Source: Hymenobacter baengnokdamensis
Lineage (GTDB): Bacteria; Bacteroidota; Bacteroidia; Cytophagales; Hymenobacteraceae
Direction of reading: 5' to 3'
Length of the DNA stretch: 64,000 bases
NCBI RefSeq assembly: GCF_008728635.1
Contig: NZ_CP044285.1
Span: forward strand, 4,030,001 to 4,094,000
Shown here: positions 44,538 to 52,766 of the stretch, piece by piece
Position numbering within the stretch: position 1 is the stretch's first letter
Layout: every line of letters begins with the position of its first letter
Translations under genes and position numbers: made by a program
The notes under the pieces: model-generated
The model's input: the letters and a program-made list of their open reading frames with translations, nothing else
Told to the model about the DNA's origin: nothing
Databases searched by the model: none

Positions 44538-44909
44538 ATGAATAGTCGGGTTGTAGTAGCTGCTTTGCTTACGGCTTTGCTAGCGCTTTTGCCGGTAGTC
44601 TACTTATATTTTATCTGGCCTACTGTGCTGGCTTTCGTGCCCATGCACTATGGGGCTAGTGGCGTGCCCGACCATTTTGTAGAACGAATATGGCTCTGGA
44701 ATATCGTCTGGTATCCGGCTCTCGGGTTCGTGGTATTCACCTTTCTCCCTCAGGTCCACGAGGGGCAAAGCCTTTTTTGGAGCAGCAGTAAGCAACGGCA
44801 GACGCGACTGGTAGTGGTTTTTGCATTGGCCCTCCCCCTCACAGCGCTCATCCATAGAAGCAGCCAGAACAGTCGGCCGGGCTTGTTGGCACCCGCTTCC
44901 AGCCGCTAG
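44538..44909 (+). CDS. Small membrane protein, DUF1648-like
   Basis: A 123-residue protein started at 44538 (MNSRVVVAALLTALLALLP), with a hydrophobic segment at about 5-30. PMHYGASGVPDHFVE (about 35-49) is like the DUF1648 motif in which a small His-containing loop follows the first helix. A second hydrophobic stretch (WNIVWYPALGFVVFTFLP) and a third (RLVVVFALALPLTALI) suggest three helices. Family role is unknown to me. Its stop overlaps by 4 bp the stop of the convergent outer-membrane gene. Composition is AT-richer than most of the window. Confidence 0.6.
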   Translation: MNSRVVVAALLTALLALLPVVYLYFIWPTVLAFVPMHYGASGVPDHFVERIWLWNIVWYPALGFVVFTFLPQVHEGQSLFWSSSKQRQTRLVVVFALALPLTALIHRSSQNSRPGLLAPASSR

Positions 44910-47422
44910 CCGCCCTGCTTGCTGGCCCCGCTTTTGGTATCGTCGTTGTTGATGCTCTTGCGCTGCTTGGTTTGGCCATTGGCCTGCCCGAAGCGGTAGC
45001 TGAAGTTCAGCCGGAATGAGCGCTGGTAACTGCGGTACTCGCTACGCTCGCTGAACGTGGCGGTGTTGGTGGTGCTACGATAAGGCCAATAGCTATTAAA
45101 AGGGCTGCCGAGATTGAGCGTCAGGTCGGCTTTGTCTTTGAGCAGGCTTTTCTTCACGCCCATCTGGTAGTAGAGATTGGCCGGGCCGGTGCCCTGAATT
45201 TCGGGCGTGTGCGTATTGGCATACACAAAACCCTGTACGGTCAGGCCGTTGTCAAATTTGTAGGAAGTATTCACGTTGATGCCCGCGGTGAAGCCGCTAC
45301 GCGTGACGTTCAGCACCGAGCTACGGCGCGTGATATACTGCACATCGGGGCCGGCGCTGAGGTCCCACTTGGGTAGTGGCTTGGCCGCCAGGTACACATT
45401 GAACTGATAAAACGTATTGGTGGCCGCGTTGGCAAAGGTCTGCGCCGTAATGCTGGGGTCGATGAGCACGCCTTCGGGCAGCGGCACCAAAGGATTGGTA
45501 GTGACAAAGCGAATCTGCTCGATGGCGTTGCCGGTGTGCCGGGCCGAGAGCGACGCGTTGAGAGTAGTCGTTTTCAGGGTGGTGCTGTAAGCCAGCTCGT
45601 AGGAGTCGGTCAGCTCGGGGTCGAGGGCCGGATTGCCGTAGGAGATATTCTTGGGGTCGGAGCGGTCGACAAATGGGTTGAGGTAGTCGATAAATGGCCG
45701 GGTGATGCGGCGGCTGTAGGCAAAGCGCAGGCTGGTAGCGTCGCTGAAAGCATAGCGCGCGCTGCCATTGGGCAGCGCCGTAACGTAGCTGCGGCTGAAG
45801 GAAGACGCATTACTGGCCCGAAAATCAGCCGATAAAGCAGTGCGCTCCACGCGGCCTCCGAGGCTGCTGGTCAGCTTTTTGCCCACGCCAAACGAATACG
45901 TAGCATAGGCGGCCTGCACATCCTGGGCGTAGCTGAAGTCGGTGGCGCGGCTAAGGTTAGGAGCCAGCGCAGTGCCATAGAGCGTGCGCAGGGTATCGAC
46001 GGTAGCCACCGAGCCGGTACGCCTAAAAATTGTCTTCAGGCCCACCTCGAGGGTTCTCTTATCCCCGAAGGGCTGGGTAAAGTCGGTTTGGGCCGTGAAC
46101 TCGTGGCCGGGCGTGCGGCCCCGGCTGTGCTCACGCTGGGTAGCCTGGCTACTTTCGAGCGGGATGGGCGAATTGGCGAACTGGTCGAAGTCGTAGCCAA
46201 ACGTACCGTTGTTGAGCGCGTACTGGCCCAGCACGCTCCATTCTTTGCGGGCCTGGGCGAAGGTGCGGGTGTACGTACCGGTAGTTTCTACATTCAGCCC
46301 GGAGAATATATTGGTTGTACTACGTGTGAACAATTGATTATTGGCCGCCACCGGCGACACGTAGCGGTTAAATAAATCCTGGCTCGTCTGGCCGCCGTAG
46401 CCATTTACCGAGCTGGCCAGCGAAAAGCTATGATGCTCGGCCGGGTCGAAATCGAGGCCCACGGTGCCGTAGTACCAGTGCCCATTATTTTGCACGTGGC
46501 CCAGCTGGTGCAGCGTATCGGTGCCAAGCGCGGAGTAGCCCAGTCGGTCGCGGCTCGTCTGGCCGGGGTTGTACCACAGGCCGGCATTGGCCGATGACGT
46601 GAAGCCGATTTTACCTTTCTTAAAATTCAGCGCCGAGTTGAAGTTGGAGTTGCGGTTGCCGCTGCTGGCGCCCACGCGGCCGTTTACGCCCTGGTCCACA
46701 CCTTTTTTCATGATAATATTGATGATGCCAGCCGTGCCCTCGCCGTCGTACTTAGCCGGCGGCGTCGTTATCACCTCCACGCTCTTAATCTGGTCGGCCG
46801 GAATGCTTTTCAGCGCTTCGGCCAGGTTGCTGGCCAGCGTGGGCGAAGGCTTGCCGTTGACCAATACTTTGAAGTTGCCGGAGCCGCGCATTTTCACGTT
46901 GCCATCGCCGTCTACGGCCAGCAGCGGGGCCTTGCGCAGCACGTCCTGGGCAGTACCGCCGGCGTTGCCTACGTCCTGGTCGGCGTTGTACACCAGGCGG
47001 TCGGGCCGCACCTCTACTACGGGCTTCTGGCCGGTCACTACTACCTCACCTACCGACTGCGCCGCGGTCGGCAGCAGCAGACTGCCGATGGCCGTCGCGC
47101 CCGCGCCCACTGTCACGGTCCGGGTGCGGGTACCGTAGCCTACGTAGCTGGCCCGCAGCCGGAATGTGCCGGCCGCCAGCCTGGTTAGCACAAAGTGGCC
47201 CTGGTCATCGGCCGCTACGCCGGTCAGGGGCTTATCGTTGGGGGCGGGCGGCAGCAGCACCACCGTAGCGTAAGCCACCGGCTGATGGCCCAGTGAGTCG
47301 AGTACCGTGCCGGTGAGCGAGCCGGTACCAGGGCTGGTTGAAGCCAGGGCCTGCGCAGCGGCCTGACCGACGCTTAACAATGCGGCCAGTATAAATAGCA
47401 ACAGACAAGTAAATTTTTTCAT
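44906..47422 (-). CDS. Outer-membrane beta-barrel protein with carboxypeptidase-regulatory plug (TonB-receptor-like)
   Basis: An 838-residue outer-membrane protein started at 47422 (MKKFTCLLLFILAALLS, signal peptide, cut near AAAQ). The N-terminal CarboxypepD_reg-like domain is at about 30-110 (TGTVLDSLGHQPVAYATVVLL). A plug-type region follows (EVVVTGQKPVVEVRPDRLVY, GGTAQDVLRKAPLLAVDGDG, RGSGNFKVLVNGKPSP). The rest is a barrel ending in Tyr/Phe-rich strands (SFRLNFSYRFG). This architecture matches the outer membrane beta-barrel family more than classic TonB-dependent siderophore receptors. Its ligand is unknown. The AraC-type regulator 250 bp upstream on the same strand probably controls it. 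Confidence 0.88.
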   Translation of the reverse strand: MKKFTCLLLFILAALLSVGQAAAQALASTSPGTGSLTGTVLDSLGHQPVAYATVVLLPPAPNDKPLTGVAADDQGHFVLTRLAAGTFRLRASYVGYGTRTRTVTVGAGATAIGSLLLPTAAQSVGEVVVTGQKPVVEVRPDRLVYNADQDVGNAGGTAQDVLRKAPLLAVDGDGNVKMRGSGNFKVLVNGKPSPTLASNLAEALKSIPADQIKSVEVITTPPAKYDGEGTAGIINIIMKKGVDQGVNGRVGASSGNRNSNFNSALNFKKGKIGFTSSANAGLWYNPGQTSRDRLGYSALGTDTLHQLGHVQNNGHWYYGTVGLDFDPAEHHSFSLASSVNGYGGQTSQDLFNRYVSPVAANNQLFTRSTTNIFSGLNVETTGTYTRTFAQARKEWSVLGQYALNNGTFGYDFDQFANSPIPLESSQATQREHSRGRTPGHEFTAQTDFTQPFGDKRTLEVGLKTIFRRTGSVATVDTLRTLYGTALAPNLSRATDFSYAQDVQAAYATYSFGVGKKLTSSLGGRVERTALSADFRASNASSFSRSYVTALPNGSARYAFSDATSLRFAYSRRITRPFIDYLNPFVDRSDPKNISYGNPALDPELTDSYELAYSTTLKTTTLNASLSARHTGNAIEQIRFVTTNPLVPLPEGVLIDPSITAQTFANAATNTFYQFNVYLAAKPLPKWDLSAGPDVQYITRRSSVLNVTRSGFTAGINVNTSYKFDNGLTVQGFVYANTHTPEIQGTGPANLYYQMGVKKSLLKDKADLTLNLGSPFNSYWPYRSTTNTATFSERSEYRSYQRSFRLNFSYRFGQANGQTKQRKSINNDDTKSGASKQGG

Positions 47423-47671
47423 ATATAAAGCTGACCTAGCTACTATCCCAGTCCTATTGATGCCTGTCTGGTGAAATAGGTTGCTTGCCCGGCCAGCAGT
47501 AGTATCAAGCGTTGGCTGGGCTACCAGCTTGCGCAGCCTAACGTTACATCGCGCTTCGGCGCGGGGCATTACCAATGTGTTATCCATGGTGGCGTAGTAG
47601 TTGAGGAGGCGACAAAGGTCCCCTCCTGCCCCGGCGCCGGCGCTCCAGGTCATAGGATGGCCCGTCCCAAC

Positions 47672-48919
47672 TTATGATTTGGGCCGCACAACCTCGCTGG
47701 GCGCCTGGCCCAGCAGCTTCTTAAACACCCGGTTAAAAGTTGATTTTGAGTTAAAACCACTTTCCAGCGCCACGCCCACCAGCGAGTAGTGCGCAAAGCG
47801 CGGGTCGGCCAGCTTGCGGCTCGCTTCCTGCACGCGGTAGGTGTTGACGAAGTCGTTGAAATTCTGCCCGCAACCCGCGTTGATGACTTTAGAGAGCACA
47901 TTGGGGTTGGTGCGCAGGCGCTGGGCCAGCTCAGTCAGGGTCAGCTCGGGCTCCAGCCAGGGCTGCTCATCGGCCATGAGGGCCAGCAGCTTGTCGCGCC
48001 AGGGCAGCAGCTCGGGCGGTAAGGCGGCCGGGTCGGGCGCGGCGGCGCTGGCTTGCGGCTGGGCTACAGTAATTTCGGCCGGCCCTTCTTCGGCCGCCAG
48101 CGCTTCGGCGGGAGTAGCGCCGGGCTCGAAGCGGAGCGGACTGGTAGCAGCGGCGTAGTTGGCCTGCACGCCCACTGCGATGAGCGCGTAGATGAGCATT
48201 CCGCGCAGCGCAAAATAATTCCAGGCCTCTGTATAGCCAAAGTTGAATATTACATCCAGCACTTCAAACAGCAGGCTTAGCCCCAGGCTTAGCGCCTGCA
48301 GTAGCAGCAGCTGGCGCAGGCCGGCGAAGCGCAGGCGCTCGGCATCCGAGAAGTTGTCGTTGAGGTAGCGGCGGTAGCGGCGGTAGTCGGCCAGCACCAG
48401 CCAGCCATAGGCCGGCAGCATCACATAAACTACGTAAGCCACGGGCTGGGCCAGCCCATCGAGCAGCGCCGCCGCCGGGCCCTTGGTGCCGAAATGATAG
48501 GGTAACTCCTGCCCGCGCACCCCATGCAGCCAGAGCAGGTCGTAGGCCGCGGCCGCAGCAAACAAGCTTATTTTTACCAGTCCCGGCAAAAAATGCCACC
48601 AGGCACGGGGCCGGAGCCGAAAATCCTGATTGGTGAGGCTGCGAAAATACAGGTAGTAGGCCGGCCCGAGCAGCAGGTTGAGCTGCCAGGGCACGTAAAA
48701 CATGGCCGTGGAGTAGCCGTCGTGGCTGTCGTACCAGCCCGCAAAGCCCAGCATCCATTGCATAATGGTGAGCGTGGGCAAGCCAATGAGCAGCGCCAGC
48801 AGCGCATCGGCCGGCGTGCCCCGGCGCCCGGCCCGCAGCAGCAGCCAGCCCGCCGCCACCAGGCCCGGCACCACAAAAGGCAATAGCAACGAGCTGCGCG
48901 GGCCGAAGACAAACAACAT
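47672..48919 (-). CDS. AraC-family regulator with N-terminal membrane domain
   Basis: A 415-residue protein started at 48919 (MLFVFGPRSSLLLPFVVPG); an ATG 11 codons upstream is possible. The N-terminal half has about seven hydrophobic segments (LLALLIGLPTLTIMQWML, AYYLYFRSL region, LFAAAAAYDLLWL, YVVYVMLPAYGWLVL, LLLLQALSLGLSLLFEVL and others), as in membrane-embedded regulators seen in Bacteroidota. The C-terminal helix-turn-helix domain has the AraC signature (LTLTELAQRLRTNPNVLSKV, VGVALESGFNSKSTFNRVFKK, about 340-410). A signal read in the membrane could thus control DNA binding. The outer-membrane barrel gene lies 250 bp downstream, same strand, and is a likely target. Confidence 0.87.
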   Translation of the reverse strand: MLFVFGPRSSLLLPFVVPGLVAAGWLLLRAGRRGTPADALLALLIGLPTLTIMQWMLGFAGWYDSHDGYSTAMFYVPWQLNLLLGPAYYLYFRSLTNQDFRLRPRAWWHFLPGLVKISLFAAAAAYDLLWLHGVRGQELPYHFGTKGPAAALLDGLAQPVAYVVYVMLPAYGWLVLADYRRYRRYLNDNFSDAERLRFAGLRQLLLLQALSLGLSLLFEVLDVIFNFGYTEAWNYFALRGMLIYALIAVGVQANYAAATSPLRFEPGATPAEALAAEEGPAEITVAQPQASAAAPDPAALPPELLPWRDKLLALMADEQPWLEPELTLTELAQRLRTNPNVLSKVINAGCGQNFNDFVNTYRVQEASRKLADPRFAHYSLVGVALESGFNSKSTFNRVFKKLLGQAPSEVVRPKS

Positions 48920-48967
48920 GGCGGCGAAATTACGGCGGGGCAACCAAGGCATTATCTGAATTTCACT

Positions 48968-48975
48968 TAGCTTTG
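48968..48975 (+). promoter_or_regulatory. -7 box TAGCTTTG for the exonuclease gene
   Basis: TAGCTTTG is an exact TAnnTTTG match placed 30 bp before the ATG at 49006. The usual TTG of the -33 box is missing at the right distance, so it is a partial match. Confidence 0.45.
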
Positions 48976-49005
48976 GGGAAATCCGCCCGGCTTTCTTAGC
49001 TGCTT

Positions 49006-49812
49006 ATGAATATTCTGCGCCACGTGGAGCTGACCCGCGTTTTTTTCGTCGATATCGAAACCGTGCCGGGCCATGCCACCCACGCCGAGCTGCCCGCCAC
49101 CCACCAGCCACTCTGGGCGAAGTTTTGCGAGAAGCGCCACGCCAAAGAGCTGGCCGCCGGCCAGACGCCCGCCGAGCTGTTCAGCAACGGGGGCCTCTAC
49201 GCCGAATTCGGGAAGGTCGTGTGCATCTCGGTGGGCTACTTCCGGCCCTTAAAGGACGAAACGCTGGAGTTTCGCACCAAGTCGTTTGCCGATGACGATG
49301 AGTGCGAGGTACTGCGCGGTTTCGGGCAGTTTTTACAGCGCTACGCGCCTTATGGCGGCCGCTACCCCAAGCTCGACACCGCCGGCCCCGAAGGCCATTT
49401 TCTCTGCGCCCACAATGGCCGCGAGTTCGACTATGGCTACCTGGGCCGGCGCATGCTGATTTGCGGGCAGGATATCCCACCCATGCTCGACGTGGCCGGC
49501 CACCGGCCCTGGGACCTGCCACACCTGCTCGATACCATGGAGCTGTGGAAATTTGGCGACAACAAAGGCCATATCTCGCTGCCCCTGCTGGCGGGCTTGT
49601 TTGGCATCCCCTCGCCCAAAGATGATATCGATGGCTCGCAGGTAGGCCACACGTATTGGGTAGAGAAAGACCTGGGCCGTATCGTTACCTATTGCGAAAA
49701 GGATATCATTACCACGGCCCGCATCTTTTTGCACTACACGGGTAAAAAAGATTTGTGGCCCGAAGTACAACTCACGCAAATGCCCTGGCCCGCTCCGGCC
49801 GTTACGGCCTAG
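49006..49812 (+). CDS. 3'-5' exonuclease related to DNA polymerase B (DEDD type)
   Basis: A 268-residue nuclease. The DEDD pattern is visible: VDIETVPG (Asp and Glu, about 16-20), LCAHNGREFDYGYLGRRML (second Asp, about 127-145) and TYCEKDIITTARIF (third Asp, about 228-241). The KFGDNKGHISLPLLAGLFGIPSPKDDIDG stretch is a block known from the PolB exonuclease-like family. The protein is soluble with no polymerase part, so a proofreading-like or repair role is likely. It stands alone on the plus strand after the divergent regulator gene. Confidence 0.9.
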   Translation: MNILRHVELTRVFFVDIETVPGHATHAELPATHQPLWAKFCEKRHAKELAAGQTPAELFSNGGLYAEFGKVVCISVGYFRPLKDETLEFRTKSFADDDECEVLRGFGQFLQRYAPYGGRYPKLDTAGPEGHFLCAHNGREFDYGYLGRRMLICGQDIPPMLDVAGHRPWDLPHLLDTMELWKFGDNKGHISLPLLAGLFGIPSPKDDIDGSQVGHTYWVEKDLGRIVTYCEKDIITTARIFLHYTGKKDLWPEVQLTQMPWPAPAVTA

Positions 49813-49915
49813 CAACGTGGGCAGCGCTGCCCCAAACCGCGTTTGCGTCGCCAGCCAACCGGCCCGTCAGCCAGTTTCCTCTGCCTCTTCAACTGAGAGA
49901 CTAAAACTGAATAAC

Positions 49916-49946
49916 TTGGATTATAAGCAGTAGTGTAGTTGCTTTG
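49916..49946 (+). promoter_or_regulatory. Possible promoter for the M28 peptidase (TTGG-N19-TTGCTTTG)
   Basis: TTGG (49916-49919) and TTGCTTTG (49939-49946) are 19 bp apart, each close to the Bacteroidota consensus. The leader to the ATG at 49981 would be about 28 nt. Confidence 0.4.
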
Positions 49947-49980
49947 TCGCTGTATCGCCCATTTACAGGTTGGTGGCCGC

Positions 49981-52308
49981 ATGAAAACCCCTCTTTTTCG
50001 CTGGCTACCGCTACTTGGACTGCTACTGGTGGCCGCGCTAACGGTATTCCTTGTTCGGCCGCCGCGCCCGGTGCCGGCCAGTGCGCCGGCCAATGAGTTT
50101 TCGGCGTACCGCGCCCAGCGCGATGTGGCAGTGCTAGCCGGCCAGCCCCACTCCCTGGGCTCGCCAGCCAATGCCGAGGTGCGCGACTACCTGCTGAGCC
50201 GCTGCCGCGAGTTGGGTCTGTCGGCCAGCGTTCAGGATATAAGCGTATTGTTTGCCGAAAAAGGCCAGGCTACGGCGGCGCACGTGCAAAACGTAATTGC
50301 TCGCTTACCGGGCCGGCAGCCGGGCGGCAAAGCAGTGCTGGTACTGGCCCACTACGACTCGCAGCCCCACACGCCGGGCGCGGGCGACGACGGCGCCGGC
50401 GTAGCGGCCCTGCTCGAAACTATCCGCGCGCTCCGCGCCGGGCCGCCTTTGGCCAACGACGTCATCTGGCTCTTTACGGATGGAGAAGAAGCAGGCCTGC
50501 TCGGGGCCCGCGCCTACGCCGCCGACACCGCCCGCCTACGCCGGGAGGTGGGCGTGGCCCTCAATTTTGAAGGGCGCGGCAACGCCGGTCCCAGCCTCAC
50601 CTTCGAAGTAAGCCCCCAAAATGGCTGGGTAATCCGGGAGTATGCCAGGGCGGTGCCTTATCCGATGGCCTCGTCGCTGTTTTACGAAGCTTACCGGCAC
50701 CTGCCCAACAACACCGACTTTACGCCCCTGCGCCAGGCCGGTATCACGGGGCTGAACTTTGCTTTCGTCAACGGCTACCCTTATTACCATAGTCCGGCCG
50801 ATACCCCTGCTCACCTCGACTTAGGCTCGCTGCAACACCACGGCTCCTACCTGCTAAGCCTGGTGCGACACTTCGGTACTATTTCCCTGGCTAATACAAA
50901 AGGGCCCGACGAAACCTTCTTCAACCCCCTGGGCAGCTGGCTGCTACATTACCCGGCCAGTTGGAATATGCCCCTTACCCAACTCACTATCAGCCTGCTG
51001 ATACTGGCGCTGGCCCTGGCTCACCAGCGTGGGCGCCTGAGCTGGGGCAGCCTGCTGGGCGGGCTGCTGGCCTGGGCAGGCGCGCTGGCCCTGATGCTGG
51101 CGGCGGGCTGGGGGCTGCTGGCGCTCGTAGCGGCGCTCTACCCCCAATACCGCGTTTTTTACGACAGTGCCTCCTACAACAGCCTGACTTACCAGCTGGC
51201 CGTGCTGGCGCTGGCGCTCAGCCTGTTTACCGGCTACTACGGCTGGCTGAGTCGCTACCTGCGGCCGGGCTCATTGGTAGGCGGCGCGCTGCTGGGGCTG
51301 GCCGTGCTGCTGGGCCTGCTGCAATGGCGGGCCCCGTCGTCGGCCTTTTTACTTTCCTGGCCGCTGCTGGCGGCTACCCTGGCCTGGGGCCTGCGGGTAC
51401 TGCGGGCCGCCAGCCCCACCCGGCAGCCGGCTATTGGGCTGGTAGACTGGCTACTGGCGCTACCGGCCATCTTGTTATTGAGCCAGGTTATTTACTTGCT
51501 CCTGATAATTTTCGGGCTGAGCCTGCTCCTACTGGTTGCGGTGCTTTTGCTGGGCATTTTGCTGGCGCTGCTGCTGCCCGTCTTGCTGCCCGTGCTGAGC
51601 TCACCCGCCCTGCCCGGCCGGCGCCCGGCTACTAGCTGGCTGCTGCCGGGGCTGGCCCTGGCCGAAGTGCTGGTAGCCCTCATATTGGGCCACGCTACCC
51701 GCCAGCCTACCGCCGAACAGCCTCAGCAAACGCACCTCTTTTATGCCCTCGATGCCGCCAAAGGCCAGGCCTACTGGCTTTCGGCATCCAGGCAGCCCGA
51801 TGCCTGGACCCGCCACGTACTGACGCACCCGCAATATGCGCTCCTGCCGGCATTATTTCCCCAGCCGGGGCGGCCGGTACTGCAGCAGGCTGCCCCGGCG
51901 CTGGCGCTGGCCCCGGCCGGGCTTACCCTTCTGGCCGATAGCCAATTGACCGGCGGGCGGGTAGTGCGCTTCCTGCTGAAGCCCGGCCGGCCGGCTATCA
52001 GCAGCTTGCTTTTACATATTGGGCAGGGCTCGCGGCTGCGCGCTATGCGAGTGGCGGGGCAAGCGGTGCCCCGCGCCGAACTGTCGTCGGCTGAGCAGGC
52101 AACCGAGCTTACTTTTTTGGCCCCGCACCCCGAGGGCGAGCAGCTGGAGCTGGAGCTAACCGGACCGGAACCGCTGCAGCTGGCTATTACAACGCGCAGC
52201 CTGGGCCTGCCGCCCATGCCCGACCTGCCGCCGCTTCCCTCCACGCTCATGCCGGCGCCGGGTTACAATAGCTTTACTACCCAGGTACACCAACTCTATC
52301 AGCTCTGA
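49981..52308 (+). CDS. M28-family metallopeptidase with C-terminal membrane domain
   Basis: A 775-residue protein started at 49981 (MKTPLFRWLPLLGLLLVAAL). An N-terminal membrane segment (about 7-25) is followed by a zinc aminopeptidase domain. Zinc and catalytic residues seen are H124 (AHYDSQPH), D137 within GAGDDGAG, E169 and E170 (FTDGEEAG) and the His of YYHSPADT (about 263). The second half holds about eight or nine hydrophobic segments (about 320-560), then a soluble C-terminal domain. This order resembles the ER metallopeptidase 1/Fxna-like group. The active site faces the periplasm if the first segment is an anchor. The substrate is unknown. Confidence 0.9.
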   Translation: MKTPLFRWLPLLGLLLVAALTVFLVRPPRPVPASAPANEFSAYRAQRDVAVLAGQPHSLGSPANAEVRDYLLSRCRELGLSASVQDISVLFAEKGQATAAHVQNVIARLPGRQPGGKAVLVLAHYDSQPHTPGAGDDGAGVAALLETIRALRAGPPLANDVIWLFTDGEEAGLLGARAYAADTARLRREVGVALNFEGRGNAGPSLTFEVSPQNGWVIREYARAVPYPMASSLFYEAYRHLPNNTDFTPLRQAGITGLNFAFVNGYPYYHSPADTPAHLDLGSLQHHGSYLLSLVRHFGTISLANTKGPDETFFNPLGSWLLHYPASWNMPLTQLTISLLILALALAHQRGRLSWGSLLGGLLAWAGALALMLAAGWGLLALVAALYPQYRVFYDSASYNSLTYQLAVLALALSLFTGYYGWLSRYLRPGSLVGGALLGLAVLLGLLQWRAPSSAFLLSWPLLAATLAWGLRVLRAASPTRQPAIGLVDWLLALPAILLLSQVIYLLLIIFGLSLLLLVAVLLLGILLALLLPVLLPVLSSPALPGRRPATSWLLPGLALAEVLVALILGHATRQPTAEQPQQTHLFYALDAAKGQAYWLSASRQPDAWTRHVLTHPQYALLPALFPQPGRPVLQQAAPALALAPAGLTLLADSQLTGGRVVRFLLKPGRPAISSLLLHIGQGSRLRAMRVAGQAVPRAELSSAEQATELTFLAPHPEGEQLELELTGPEPLQLAITTRSLGLPPMPDLPPLPSTLMPAPGYNSFTTQVHQLYQL

Positions 52309-52319
52309 GGAGAATAATG

Positions 52320-52669
52320 GAGGCAGAGCCTGATAGCGGAAGCGCCAGAGCGGCACCTGCACGTTGGCACCCAGCATATTACCAGCTCGCTGGTTTTGCC
52401 AGTGAGCGTGCCGCTGGCGGCATCGGCCTGTTCCAGCACGGGCTTTACGGCCCCGGTGCCGTGGCAAACCATTACAGGGCAGCCTGGGTGGCCCCCGGCA
52501 TCTGCACCACGGCCTTAAACGATATTTTCCCGGTGGCCGAGTCCATGGGCAAGGGGTTGACCCAATCGCCATGCAGCCTGAGAACTGGCACCCTGGCAGG
52601 GGTTGAGGTCTGGGCCTGGGCGGCGCTTAGCGAGCCCAGCAGGGCCACAGTAGCAAAAAGATAGTTCAC
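52320..52669 (-). pseudogene. Decayed DUF4468-type secreted protein
   Basis: The 5' part reads as an exported protein (MNYLFATVALLGSLSAAQA) followed by LPMDSATGKISFKAVVQMPG, like DUF4468 domain proteins. A stop then comes after ATQAAL at 52472. Beyond it, homologous-looking pieces continue in other frames: WFATAPG, then GAVKPVLEQADAASGTLTGK and after another shift MLGANVQVPLWRFRYQ. So there are at least two or three frame changes and the C-terminal part is lost. It lies between two plus-strand genes. The DUF4468 assignment is from motif memory and is moderate. Confidence 0.65.
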
Positions 52670-52766
52670 GGCACCGGCTTACGCAACGCTGCCGGGCTGG
52701 TTTGCGCGCGGCGCACCCGCCCAACCAGACAGATGCCCGTAGCTTCGCGGCAGTATTTAGCAGCTT

